In this document: positions 44,827 to 53,599 of the stretch, one piece after another
Layout of the letters: every line of letters begins with the position of its first letter
Position numbering within the stretch: the stretch's first letter is position 1
The notes under the pieces: model-generated
What the model was told of the DNA's origin: nothing
The model's database searches: none
Seen by the model: the letters and a program-made list of their open reading frames with translations, nothing else
Assembly (NCBI GenBank): GCA_027618475.1
Contig: JAQCEJ010000022.1
Coordinates: 1 to 63,612 of the forward strand
Length of the DNA stretch: 63,612 bases
Source of the DNA: Planctomycetota bacterium
Lineage (GTDB): Bacteria > Planctomycetota > Planctomycetia > Planctomycetales > Planctomycetaceae
Reading direction: 5' to 3'
Made by a program: the position numbers and the translations under genes

Positions 44827-46617
44827 TTACAACTCGACCCCGAGATCAACTTCGGAGTTCGCCGAGCGGAGCGGGACTTCTTCGACGGGAACATGCCGAT
44901 AGACGAGCGAACGGTGCAGAATTTCGCTGGCGGCGGGGGCCGCAATCACGCCGCCGTAATGGTCTTTTCCGACGGACGGTTCGTCGACAACGACCAGCAC
45001 CAGAAGTTGAGGCCGACTGACGGGGGCACCGCAGATAAACGAGCTGACATGTTTTTCGTTCGAGTATTTGCCTGTCTTAAAATCGAACTTCTGGGCCGTC
45101 CCGGTCTTGCCGAAGACGGTGTAGTCGCTCATTTTCGCACGTCGTCCGGTACCTCGTTGAACCGTTTCGAACATCGGCTCTTCGATCACCCACCGAGCGA
45201 TCGATTCGTCGACGACGTGCGATGAAATCTGGATTTCGCGAAGCGAGCTTTCATTCGAGTCTCCGGTCCAGCGAACCGTCGATTTGACATCCGCCTTAAC
45301 GAGTTGCGGCGTCATCAACATCCCGCCGTTGGCGAGCGCCGAATGGGCGGCGATCATCTGCATCGGTGTCGTACCGAGTTCTTGCCCCATGGGAATCGAG
45401 CCGGTCGAATACGACGTCCAATCTTTTAACGGCCGAAGCAACCCGGGGAGTTCACCGGGGAGTTGAACTCCGGTCGGACGTCCCATTCCAAACGCGGCAC
45501 ACGCACGGTGCAGTTCGACATTGGTAAGCCGCTCGCCGATTTTCGCCATGCCGATGTTGCTCGAATTGACGAGCACGTCGGTCAGGCTGAGCAAACCGTA
45601 TCGATGATGGTCGTGCAGCGTACGGCCTCCCATTTTGTACTCGCCCATTTCGCAGTCGAACATTTCGTCCTGACGAATCGCTCCGATCTGTAATCCCCAG
45701 GCGACCATCAGCGGTTTGAACGTCGAACCCGGTTCGTAAATGACGGTTAGTGCGCCGTTATTCCACGCATCGTCGGGAACCTGATCGGTGCGGTTCAGAT
45801 CGAACGCCGGGCGCGAAGCCATCCCCCAGATTTCAAAAGTCTGCGGGTCCATCACCACGGCACAACATGATTTTGGTTTCCATTCTTCCATGAGGCGATC
45901 GAGCGCCTGCTCGGCAAACAATTGCACGACGGTATCAAGTGTGCTGACGACGTTTCGCCCTGCTTGCGGCACTTCTTCGATTTCTTCTCGCACTTCGATA
46001 ACGCGGCCGTGGGCGTCGCGAATCAGCGATCTGCGGCCCGGTTGGCCCCGAAGCAGCGCATCGCACGATTCTTCCAGCCCTCCTCGACCGATTCCGTCGA
46101 TGTCTCGCAGGCCGATCACATGGGCGGCAAGCGATTTTTGCGGATATCGTCGCAGATATTCGTCGCGAAAACCCCAAGACCCGGCGGGCAATTTGAGCTG
46201 ACGAACTCGTTGGGCTTCGTCGTCATTCACGCGACGTTTGACCCACATAAAATGTTTGTCGCTATGATCGGCAAAACGTTTCAGCAACGCATCGGGTTCG
46301 ATCTGCAGCGCGGAACCCAGATCGCGAGCGATCGCTTCGCGATCTGCGATTTTCTGCGGGATGACGTACACGCTCTGCACGCGAACCGACGTAGCAAGCA
46401 CGCGTCCCTGGCGGTCGACGATGTCGCCGGGACGGGGAACCACTTCATCGAGAAACGACCACTGATCTTCGCCGCGGCGAGCGAGCGACGCTTGTTCCCA
46501 CCATTGCAGCTGCACCAGCCTCCCCGCGAGCACCAGCCAGACCAGCACGAGACCGCTCGCGAGAAAACGCGAGCGGACCGAAGCGGTCAGAGGTTCATCT
46601 ACGGGTGTGCGATTCAT
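44827..46617 (-). CDS. ftsI: Division transpeptidase FtsI / PBP3-type penicillin-binding protein
   Basis: 596-residue monofunctional transpeptidase. A short cytoplasmic tail and single membrane helix (about 17-37) are followed by a PBP dimerisation domain and a penicillin-binding domain (about 240-570). Active-site motifs are the S-x-x-K serine at S298 (EPGSTFKP), SSN near residue 356 (VNSSNIGMAK) and K-T-G near 505 (FGKTGTAQK). It crosslinks septal peptidoglycan in bacteria that divide with FtsZ; its retention in a lineage generally lacking FtsZ is of interest. It lies 21 bp after the ftsL-like gene, in the mraZ-rsmH-ftsL-ftsI order of classical dcw clusters. ATG 46617 is chosen over two upstream GTGs. 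Confidence 0.93.
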   Translation of the reverse strand: MNRTPVDEPLTASVRSRFLASGLVLVWLVLAGRLVQLQWWEQASLARRGEDQWSFLDEVVPRPGDIVDRQGRVLATSVRVQSVYVIPQKIADREAIARDLGSALQIEPDALLKRFADHSDKHFMWVKRRVNDDEAQRVRQLKLPAGSWGFRDEYLRRYPQKSLAAHVIGLRDIDGIGRGGLEESCDALLRGQPGRRSLIRDAHGRVIEVREEIEEVPQAGRNVVSTLDTVVQLFAEQALDRLMEEWKPKSCCAVVMDPQTFEIWGMASRPAFDLNRTDQVPDDAWNNGALTVIYEPGSTFKPLMVAWGLQIGAIRQDEMFDCEMGEYKMGGRTLHDHHRYGLLSLTDVLVNSSNIGMAKIGERLTNVELHRACAAFGMGRPTGVQLPGELPGLLRPLKDWTSYSTGSIPMGQELGTTPMQMIAAHSALANGGMLMTPQLVKADVKSTVRWTGDSNESSLREIQISSHVVDESIARWVIEEPMFETVQRGTGRRAKMSDYTVFGKTGTAQKFDFKTGKYSNEKHVSSFICGAPVSRPQLLVLVVVDEPSVGKDHYGGVIAAPAASEILHRSLVYRHVPVEEVPLRSANSEVDLGVEL

Positions 46618-46638
46618 CACGGTCACGCGGGCCCACGA

Positions 46639-46965
46639 TTATAACAACGGCAAGGCTTTGATCTGGGCGGTCTTCTTCGATTTCGATTTCGATTTCGACC
46701 TGGTTCCGCTTTTAGTCTTCGCGGGCGATTTTGATATATTCTCGGTACTGTCGTCGTCGGGAGGGAGCTGCTCGATCAGGCGTTGCGGCGCACCGAGTTG
46801 TTCGCATTCCCAGCGCAGCTTGGCTTTGTTCTCGACGAGGATTTCCGTTCGAAAATGCTGACGCGAAACCTCGCGACGGAGCGAGAGCGTTTCTTTTTCG
46901 AGCCCGACACCCACGAGCGCGATGAGAACTACCAGAATGATGCCGCTGGCAAATCGAAAATACAT
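46639..46965 (-). CDS. ftsL: FtsL-like small bitopic membrane protein
   Basis: 108-residue protein. One N-terminal membrane helix (about 6-22, ASGIILVVLIALVGVGL) is followed by a coiled-coil-like stretch (about 24-65, with LSLRREVSRQHFRTEILVEN) and a basic Lys/Ser-rich tail containing RSKSKSKSKK. Sequence similarity to FtsL cannot be judged by eye, but size, topology and position between rsmH and ftsI are exactly those of FtsL, the bitopic partner of FtsB and FtsI. The basic tail is at the periplasmic end, unusual for FtsL. Symbol given on context. Confidence 0.65.
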   Translation of the reverse strand: MYFRFASGIILVVLIALVGVGLEKETLSLRREVSRQHFRTEILVENKAKLRWECEQLGAPQRLIEQLPPDDDSTENISKSPAKTKSGTRSKSKSKSKKTAQIKALPLL

Positions 46966-47094
46966 AGCCGATCTCGACTGTCGCTAAAACCGGGGGGTCA
47001 CAAACGGCAACGGACAACCGGCAACGAACATCATCGAACCCCAGCCCGATGACTGCTACGTACCGTCATGCAAAAACCCGTTGCCTACCGGCTG

Positions 47095-48636
47095 TTATCG
47101 GGTCGAATACCCGTCTTTCACCAGAGCGACACTGCTGGCATCGGCAGGAAGTTGAAGCACGAGGCCGACCTGCAAGCTGTGCGGAGTTTGCAGAACCTGA
47201 CGATTCAACTCATAAATCTGGCTCCACCGCGATGCCCGGCCGAGATGCGTCTTGGCAATATCCGATAATGTATCGGATTTGCCGATGCGGTAACTCGGCT
47301 GCCCCTGCGGACTCACGAAGAATCCCGCCGGTTGAACGCGATCTCCCTGATGATGGTGACCGCCGTGAACCGTCGTGGAAAACCCTGACTGTTGCACCGG
47401 TGCTGTGGATGATAACGTCGCGATCAGTTGGGGAAATTGGCGTTCGAGTTCCTGTTTCGGCGGAACGAAGACTTTCATTCCCGGCCGCATTTTCTGCGGA
47501 TCGGGGATTCGTTCCTGATTGAATGCGGCCAGAGCGTTGAAATAACTGCCGGCGCCGTACACTTTCTTGGCGATCGACCAGAAACTGTCGTTCTGTTCGA
47601 CAACATACACCTGCATATCTTTCATCAGACCGTGATGTTGACCATGGTCGTGATCGCGGTGACCTTCGTGAGGAAAGCGGCGCACATCACCAGGGGACGT
47701 CGTCGGCGAATGCGCGGTCGAATGGTGGTGATGTGACGGAACCGAATCGAGAATTTCGTCGTCGAGTGCTTCAGGAGCATCGTTGTCGAGTGAAACACTG
47801 GCCGCGTCGCGGTCCCATTGATCTTTTTTCCAGCGGTCATTATTCCACTTGTCACCCCCCCATCGATTGTCGGCCTGTCCGGAGGGTTTGACGTCGTTCA
47901 ACAGTTCGTCGGCGCTGGTGTCGCGTCCCTCTTCGACTGTGAAATCATCGAATCCGGTCGAGGCCTGACCCGCATTCGGGGACGATGATCCGTTGTTACG
48001 ATCGCGCGGCAACGGTTTCGGTGCATCGACAATGGGATTCCCTTTTTCGTCCAACGATGCCGACTTGCGATCGAACTTGCCGCCGCGCCTGCCGTAACGA
48101 GGAGTGAAGTCGTCGTCGGCCCAGTCGTCGAGATCGCTTTTGTCGGCGGTACCAACGTCTTCCAGATCGTCTTCAAGCGTCACAATCTCGGGTTTCGAGC
48201 TTTTATGATGGTGCCTGTGACCACGATGTTCCGATTCCAATTGTTCGAAGGGATCGCTATCCGGTTCTGTTTGTCCTTGCGGAACGCCCGATTCGTCGGT
48301 GGTGAGGTCATCATCAAAATCGAATTTCCCATTTCCCCTGCGGCCGTGACGCGAGTGGTCGTGATTTTGAGGGGATGGAGCTTCGGTCACGGCACCGGCC
48401 AACTCGACGGCGGGATCGAAATCGTCGACGTCCGATTTGGCGTGTCGATGAGAATGCCGGTCGTGTTTGTGTCCATCGCCCGGATTCCCGTCGTCGACCG
48501 GTGTCTCGTTGCTTTCGTCCGGAGGGGGAGCCTCGACGATCACCGTGTTGTTCTTGATATTCTGATAGACGAAATACCCGCCGATTCCGCACAGGACGGC
48601 GACGAGCAACAATCCGATTTTTGTTCCCAACGACAT
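47095..48636 (-). CDS. Membrane-anchored, His-rich LysM-domain protein
   Basis: 513-residue protein. An N-terminal membrane helix (about 6-24, KIGLLLVAVLCGIGGYFV) is followed by a long disordered, acidic, Asp/His/Gly-rich region (about 35-340) with several His clusters (HRGHRHHHK, SHHHH, DHDHGQHHG). Two LysM peptidoglycan-binding modules follow: YVVEQNDSFWSIAKKVYGAG (starts about 345) and YRIGKSDTLSDIAKTHLGR (starts about 455). It likely binds the wall from the inner membrane; the His clusters could bind divalent metal. The start at ATG 48636 has gggag at ideal spacing and directly precedes the membrane helix; a longer frame from 48828 would overlap rsmH by about 100 bp. It sits between rsmH and ftsL, an uncommon insertion in this cluster. 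Confidence 0.82.
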   Translation of the reverse strand: MSLGTKIGLLLVAVLCGIGGYFVYQNIKNNTVIVEAPPPDESNETPVDDGNPGDGHKHDRHSHRHAKSDVDDFDPAVELAGAVTEAPSPQNHDHSRHGRRGNGKFDFDDDLTTDESGVPQGQTEPDSDPFEQLESEHRGHRHHHKSSKPEIVTLEDDLEDVGTADKSDLDDWADDDFTPRYGRRGGKFDRKSASLDEKGNPIVDAPKPLPRDRNNGSSSPNAGQASTGFDDFTVEEGRDTSADELLNDVKPSGQADNRWGGDKWNNDRWKKDQWDRDAASVSLDNDAPEALDDEILDSVPSHHHHSTAHSPTTSPGDVRRFPHEGHRDHDHGQHHGLMKDMQVYVVEQNDSFWSIAKKVYGAGSYFNALAAFNQERIPDPQKMRPGMKVFVPPKQELERQFPQLIATLSSTAPVQQSGFSTTVHGGHHHQGDRVQPAGFFVSPQGQPSYRIGKSDTLSDIAKTHLGRASRWSQIYELNRQVLQTPHSLQVGLVLQLPADASSVALVKDGYSTR

Positions 48637-48725
48637 TTTCGATCTCCCTGCGGGCAGGCTCCAATCTGTCGATGAATCGGCGGGGGGACCGGACCGATCA
48701 TCACCTGGTTCTGAACGGGATGAAT

Positions 48726-49637
48726 TCACAGTTTGACGGCCCCCCTGATTTTCGCGGACCGGCTTCGGGGATTCATGCGAATTTCCGCCGGAGTGGCGGT
48801 GAGGGGTTTGGGAGTTAGACATGTCCATTGCTCACGATCACGAAATGCAGTTTTGACCATGCGGTCTTCGAGGGAATGAAAGCTGATAATGACGAGACGC
48901 CCCCCGGGCTTCAGCACCGAGGGAAAACTCTCCGTGAGTGATTTTTCCAATTGTTCGAGTTCGCGATTGACGGCGATTCGCAATGCCTGAAAGACCCGCG
49001 TCGCCGAATGCCGCCTCGCTTCGTGTTGAAATTTGGTCGGCACGCCGTGCAGAATCGCCTCGACGACCTCTTTCGCTGTCACGACCGTTTGCGTTTTCCG
49101 CAACCGGATCAGACAGGAGGCAATCTCGCGGCTGAATCGTTCTTCGCCATATTTCCATAACACATCGGCCAGTTCTTCTTCAGAAACGTGTTGCAAATAC
49201 TGCCAGGCAGGCTCACCGAATTCGGTATCAAATCTCAGGTCCAACGGACCGGGACTGTCGAAGCGAAACCCTCGCGACTGATCTTCCAACTGATCGGACG
49301 AAAAACCGAGATCGAGCAAAATACCATCGACCTGTTGAATCTCCAGTTCCGCCAGATAGGCCGGCAGATTGGCATAACTTCCTTGATGAAATTCACAATT
49401 CTCTTGTGGTAGAACCGAACGGGCAATTTTCAACATCATAGGATCGCGATCGACGGCAATCAGCCGACCGGTCTCCCCTGTTTTTTTAATAATTTCTCGA
49501 CTATGCCCCCCTGCGCCGACCGTTCCGTCGACGACAATTTCTCCGGGCTGAGGTGCCAGAAGCGCGAGCACTTCGGACAACATCACCGGAATGTGCACCG
49601 AAGGATGAAATCCTTCCACACCGGGGGCGTCATTCAT
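48726..49637 (-). CDS. rsmH: 16S rRNA m4C1402 methyltransferase RsmH (MraW)
   Basis: 303-residue methyltransferase that modifies C1402 of 16S rRNA using SAM. The family pattern begins with HIPVMLSEVL (about 15-24), then VVDGTVGAGGHSREI (SAM loop, about 36-50), VDRDPMML, GILLDLGFSSDQLEDQSRGF (about 103-122) and the C-terminal VLKPGGRLVIISFHSLEDRM (about 255-274). The length is usual for RsmH. The start at ATG 49637 gives the standard N-terminus; the extension up to 49814 has no family similarity. It is second in the mraZ-led cluster, 543 bp downstream of mraZ, an unusually wide gap containing a hairpin. Confidence 0.94.
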   Translation of the reverse strand: MNDAPGVEGFHPSVHIPVMLSEVLALLAPQPGEIVVDGTVGAGGHSREIIKKTGETGRLIAVDRDPMMLKIARSVLPQENCEFHQGSYANLPAYLAELEIQQVDGILLDLGFSSDQLEDQSRGFRFDSPGPLDLRFDTEFGEPAWQYLQHVSEEELADVLWKYGEERFSREIASCLIRLRKTQTVVTAKEVVEAILHGVPTKFQHEARRHSATRVFQALRIAVNRELEQLEKSLTESFPSVLKPGGRLVIISFHSLEDRMVKTAFRDREQWTCLTPKPLTATPAEIRMNPRSRSAKIRGAVKL

Positions 49638-49908
49638 GACAACAGATTTTGAAAGTGGAACATCAGGACGGGAATTGGCGAATGTCTTCGACGAATCGTA
49701 AGAACAAGAGACGTGAATTTCGTGAGGCAGCGTCAAGGAGAATCGAAGTCCGTCGATAGACCTCGTTTTGTAGAAATGACAATCACCTTTAAAGGGCTCG
49801 ACAGGAAACAGCAACAGACTTCAGTCGAAATGTTAAAAAAACCGTGATTACAACAACGGGGTTGTACACGGTTAGGAAAATCTTGAAAAGACCAACTCGA
49901 AATGACTC

Positions 49909-49957
49909 AATTATTCGCCTCCGAAGACGTCCCTGTCCTCGTTAGAGGCGAATAATT
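49909..49957. promoter_or_regulatory. 13-bp perfect inverted repeat in the mraZ-rsmH gap
   Basis: aattattcgcctc (49909-49921) and its exact complement (49945-49957) around a 23-nt loop, in the 543-bp gap 49638-50180. No T-run follows on the minus strand, so an operator or attenuator hairpin is likelier than a simple terminator. The rest of the gap shows nothing else I can support. Confidence 0.6.
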
Positions 49958-50180
49958 GCAGCCGGATCACCATTGAACCAACTGTTCAGTCACTGTTGTC
50001 CTCCATGACAACGCTATCCGCAAAGCCCGGATGCCAGCGGATTTTCCTGAAATTCTAACTGTGAATCCAATCGTACAGATGTGTCTCTCGACGGCTCGTC
50101 GTCGCCGTCACCGACGGGGCAAGCCGGCGTCAGAGAATTCAACCCCGTGTTCGTTCCCGTTGCGAAATCGAAAAATCTCG

Positions 50181-50618
50181 CTATTCAAAGGCTCGCGACG
50201 CCATGTCATCAAATTGGGAGACCCGCGCCGACATAAATTGATTCCATGTTTCCGCGTTCCAGATTTCGGCATGGTCATGGACTCCCAGCAGCACTACTTC
50301 CCGCTGTAACTGAGCAAATTCAGCCAGTCGATCGGGGATGCGAATGCGTCCCTGTTGATCGACGTCTACTCGCTCGGCCTGAGCGTAAAACAATCTCAAA
50401 TAACTTCGCACATCCTCACGCGTCGGCGACCGCTCGGAGAGTTTTCTGGCAAATTCTTCAAATCCTTCTGTCGAGTATACGCTCAGCGAACGATCGGTTC
50501 CGGGAGCGATATACAGCAATTTGACGTCTGGTACGCCGAAATCCTCTCGCAGTCGTTTTGGTACGGCAACCCGGCGTTTTACATCCAGACTCCGCTGATA
50601 AGTCCCGGTCAGGGGCAT
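50181..50618 (-). CDS. mraZ: Transcriptional regulator MraZ
   Basis: 145-residue MraZ, the DNA-binding repressor/activator at the head of division-cell wall clusters. It has two AbrB-like half domains: GTYQRSLDVKRRVAVPKRLR (about 4-23) and VDVDQQGRIRIPDRLAEFAQ (about 81-100), each with the D-x-K/Q-x-R-(V/I)-x-(V/I)-P signature. The start is placed at ATG 50618 because MraZ proteins normally begin a few residues before the G-x-Y/F-x-x-S-L-D motif; an in-frame TTG at 50642 is possible. A set of four TGG-type boxes 82 bp upstream (50700-50734) indicates autoregulation. It runs toward rsmH, LysM, ftsL and ftsI on the same strand. Confidence 0.93.
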   Translation of the reverse strand: MPLTGTYQRSLDVKRRVAVPKRLREDFGVPDVKLLYIAPGTDRSLSVYSTEGFEEFARKLSERSPTREDVRSYLRLFYAQAERVDVDQQGRIRIPDRLAEFAQLQREVVLLGVHDHAEIWNAETWNQFMSARVSQFDDMASRAFE

Positions 50619-50699
50619 GGTCTTTGTTACGTTCTGCGACAAAACGGAAAGCTATTGAATCGTGTGGAGTTGGATGAAGACCGGCGGACCCGAGTCATC

Positions 50700-50734
50700 C
50701 TCCATTTTTCCCCACTGACAACCACAATGCCCCA
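50700..50734 (-). promoter_or_regulatory. MraZ operator: four TGG-type boxes at 10-bp spacing
   Basis: Read on the minus strand, the sequence is TGGGG-CATTG-TGGTT-GTCAG-TGGGG-AAAAA-TGGAG, that is four TGGNN boxes with exact 5-nt spacers (box 1 at 50730-50734, box 4 at 50700-50704). MraZ is known to bind direct TGGG repeats spaced this way upstream of its own gene. The array lies 82 bp from the mraZ start, in the expected promoter zone. Confidence 0.8.
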
Positions 50735-50861
50735 CTGTTTTATCAACTGGCCCCAAATCGTCAAGCATATTCCCACCGGTAACGACGAATTGGAGACGCC
50801 GACGAGACGTAGATCCAAGCCAGCGTTGGCTCTAACGATTTTGGAAAAATTTTGGCGTCCG

Positions 50862-51998
50862 TCAGCGGGAGCAGTTGTCGGGTGGGGAGGGGGGAGGGGA
50901 GCCGAGAAGTCGGCGGTACAGCTGGACGTATCCCTGCACAACAGCATCCCACGTAAAATGCTCTGTCACAAATACTTGCGACGTATCACCCACAGTTTCA
51001 GCGAGTTGCGAATCGGCTCTCAACCGTTGAATTTCTCGGGCCAGGGCATCGCTATCCCGCGGAGGAACAATGATTCCCGTTTGATCGGGAGAGATGAGTT
51101 CTCGGACCCCTTCCACATCGCTGGCAATGACCGGCAGTCCACTCGCCATCGCCTCGAGCACCACATTGGGCATCCCCTCCCACAACGACGGAAGGACGAG
51201 CAGCGAAGATGCCTTGAGAAACTCAGGTATCTGGTCGCTCCAGCCGACAAAATGGACAACGGAAGCGAGACCGAGTCGAGAGGCGTGCTCTTTTAACGTT
51301 GCATCCAGAGGCCCGTGACCGACGACGAGAAGATGGAGCGTGGGATCGGCGGGAGCCAGTTTCGCCAGCGCCTCGAATAGATATCGATGCCCTTTCTGTT
51401 CGTCGAGTCGTCCGATGCAGATCAACGGTTTGATTCCCGGCGAGATGCCGAACGATGAGACCTCCGCCGCGCGGGCCAGTCGAAAGCGGTCGACATCGAC
51501 GCCGTTGGGAATCACCGTCAATTTCGACGAAGGAACTCCGGCCTGTTCGTGCGTGAAATCGAGAACCGACCGGCTGACGCAGACGTTCATCTCGACCCAT
51601 CGCTGAGTCAGACGATCGATCCGCATCGGCCATCGCGATCGCCGCTCGGCGACACGAATGCCCGATACGATGTGGGGAACACCGGCAAAATGCCCGGCGA
51701 TGCGTCCAAGAATATTGGCGTGAAACAAGAACGTCTGCAGCACTTGTGGCCGGCACGAACGCAGTTCCCGGATCAATTTCGTCACGATCCCGATGTTGAT
51801 CTTACGACGGGCACCGAGGCAAACGACGGGTATTCCCGCCGCTTCCAGCGGGCCGACCATCTCACCCCGTCCGGAAAGGCAAATCACCGTCGGTGCCCAT
51901 TCGTCCCGGTTCAGCCGTGTGACAATCTGCACCAAGGCCCGCTCGGCTCCGCCGGGGTCGAGCTCGGTGATACAAAAGGCAATCGGCACGGGCTGCAT
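50862..51998 (-). CDS. GT4-family glycosyltransferase
   Basis: 378-residue cytoplasmic glycosyltransferase of the GT-B fold, CAZy-like family 4, transferring a sugar from a nucleotide or lipid donor with retention. The N-terminal acceptor domain opens with ITELDPGGAERALVQIVTRL (about 10-29). The C-terminal donor domain shows ICIGRLDEQKGHRYLFEAL (about 195-213), VVGHGPLD and the E-x7-E donor motif in LWEGMPNVVLEAMASGLPVI (about 288-307). The C-terminus is a short proline-rich tail. It is probably involved in polysaccharide or lipid-linked sugar assembly. It is alone on its strand, divergent from queA by 194 bp and upstream of mraZ with the MraZ operator in between. Confidence 0.9.
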   Translation of the reverse strand: MQPVPIAFCITELDPGGAERALVQIVTRLNRDEWAPTVICLSGRGEMVGPLEAAGIPVVCLGARRKINIGIVTKLIRELRSCRPQVLQTFLFHANILGRIAGHFAGVPHIVSGIRVAERRSRWPMRIDRLTQRWVEMNVCVSRSVLDFTHEQAGVPSSKLTVIPNGVDVDRFRLARAAEVSSFGISPGIKPLICIGRLDEQKGHRYLFEALAKLAPADPTLHLLVVGHGPLDATLKEHASRLGLASVVHFVGWSDQIPEFLKASSLLVLPSLWEGMPNVVLEAMASGLPVIASDVEGVRELISPDQTGIIVPPRDSDALAREIQRLRADSQLAETVGDTSQVFVTEHFTWDAVVQGYVQLYRRLLGSPPPSPPDNCSR

Positions 51999-52192
51999 TA
52001 CGAACTTTCACACATCGACAACGAAAACGGACAACCATCAGCAGCGGTCACTCTTAACGCCGCCTTCGACATTCCCTATCATAATCGTGCAGCGACATTT
52101 CGCCTCGTGATTATCATACGCGACATCGGGCGATTTTGTTGATTTGCATGCCGACTTTGAACATTTACCCCCACTGCGACGACGGTTCACCG

Positions 52193-53266
52193 ATGAATTC
52201 TTCCGATGATGACCTTTCTTCGTACGATTATCTACTTCCGGAAGAACTGATCGCACGATACCCGCTGGAAAAACGCGATGCGTCGCGAATGCTAGTCGTT
52301 GATCGCTCACGACAGAAGATTTCGCATCAGCAGATCACCGACCTCCCCGCATGGCTCAACACCGGCGACCGGCTCATTCTCAACAACACGCGAGTTGTTC
52401 CCGCGCGCCTTGTCGGACACCGCGCGCAAACGGGGGGGGCCTGGGAAGGGCTGTTTCTCGGGGCGACGGAATCGGGATTATGGAAGATCATCGGTCAGAC
52501 GCGCGGCCGGTTGCAGACCGGCGAGCAGATCGCCTTACATCCCCCGGAAGAACGATCGATCGCGAGCGGGGCGTTCTATCATTTGCGGCTCGAAGAGCGT
52601 CTCGATGCCGGCGTCTGGCTCGCTCGGCCCGAGACCAGCGACGATCCCTTCCGCACGCTCAATTGCTGGGGATCGGTACCGCTTCCTCCTTATCTCAAGC
52701 GGACCGATGTCGATCCACTCGATCGAGAACGGTATCAAACCGTGTATGCGGCTGTCCCCGGGGCGGTTGCTGCTCCGACGGCGGGATTGCATTTCACTCC
52801 CGATTTGCTGAATGCCTGCGAAGAAAAGGGGATCGCCCGTTCGAGCGTAACCCTGCATGTCGGCCTCGGCACATTTCGACCGATCGCCGTCGACAACCTG
52901 AGTCAGCACGAAATGCATACCGAATGGTGTGAATTGCCCGAGACGACCGCGAGCGAGATCCAAACGACGCAGAAAAACGGGGGGCGCGTGATTGCCGTGG
53001 GGACGACGTCGGTACGCACGCTCGAATCGATATGCGCCGGCGGTCCGTTGCGTTCGTGGGCCGGCGAAACCAATTTGTTCATCCGTCCCGGATTCGACTT
53101 TCGCTGTGTGCAGGGGCTATTGACGAATTTTCACCTTCCGAAATCGACGCTGTACGTCTTGGTATGCGCTTTTGCCGGAAGGAAACTCATCCACGAGGCG
53201 TACCAGCAGGCGATCGCCGAAAAATACCGCTTCTTCAGTTACGGCGATGCGATGCTGATCGTGTGA
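52193..53266 (+). CDS. queA: S-adenosylmethionine:tRNA ribosyltransferase-isomerase
   Basis: 357-residue QueA, which adds the ribosyl of SAM to 7-aminomethyl-7-deazaguanine in tRNA to form epoxyqueuosine. Family motifs are DYLLPEELIARYPLEKRDAS (about 9-28), LNNTRVVPARL (about 64-74), YAAVPGAVAAPTAGLHFT (about 184-201), HVGLGTFRPI, HTEWCELPE, GTTSVRTLES (about 271-280) and LLTNFHLPKSTLYVLVCAFA. Length is normal (about 345-360). ATG 52193 is chosen as the N-terminus of family members; an upstream in-frame start at 52136 adds a cysteine/proline-rich stretch without similarity. The other queuosine genes are not nearby. Cytoplasmic. Confidence 0.95.
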   Translation: MNSSDDDLSSYDYLLPEELIARYPLEKRDASRMLVVDRSRQKISHQQITDLPAWLNTGDRLILNNTRVVPARLVGHRAQTGGAWEGLFLGATESGLWKIIGQTRGRLQTGEQIALHPPEERSIASGAFYHLRLEERLDAGVWLARPETSDDPFRTLNCWGSVPLPPYLKRTDVDPLDRERYQTVYAAVPGAVAAPTAGLHFTPDLLNACEEKGIARSSVTLHVGLGTFRPIAVDNLSQHEMHTEWCELPETTASEIQTTQKNGGRVIAVGTTSVRTLESICAGGPLRSWAGETNLFIRPGFDFRCVQGLLTNFHLPKSTLYVLVCAFAGRKLIHEAYQQAIAEKYRFFSYGDAMLIV

Positions 53267-53286
53267 TCGGCACGTGGCATATCCCG

Positions 53287-53565
53287 TTACAACCGATTCC
53301 ATTGGCAGAACCGTTTTGACGCCCCTCGTCGGGCACGACGAATCGCACGAGTCTGGTCCAACAGTTCGCGAAGGTCGATCACTTTTTCAAAAATATCCTT
53401 TGACCTCGCCTCAACTGGCAAGTTAGGATATCTATAATAGGGTTCAACGAATTCGTAAAATGTGTTGATATTACACGCCAACCAGCGTTGACGATCATTT
53501 CTGAAAATATCTCTTTGTACGAAATCAGCCGAGTACGAAATCAGCCGATTTCTCTGCTGCGACAA
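53287..53565 (-). CDS. Possible small hypothetical protein
   Basis: 92-residue frame opening with TTG in the gap between queA and the secreted orphan gene. The composition looks protein-like (TFYEFVEPYYRYPNLPVEAR, then helical KDIFEKVIDLRELLDQTRAI), but there is no good ribosome-binding site and no family recognised. The stretch is AT-richer than its neighbours. It could be a gene fragment. Confidence 0.3.
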   Translation of the reverse strand: MSQQRNRLISYSADFVQRDIFRNDRQRWLACNINTFYEFVEPYYRYPNLPVEARSKDIFEKVIDLRELLDQTRAIRRARRGASKRFCQWNRL

Positions 53566-53599
53566 TAAACGAACTTGTGTTCAAATGAGGGGAATGAAG

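Noticed and set aside
48637-48828. Longer start of the LysM gene overlapping rsmH
   Set aside because: ATG 48636 has an ideal Shine-Dalgarno sequence and directly precedes the membrane helix; the extension overlaps rsmH by about 100 bp.
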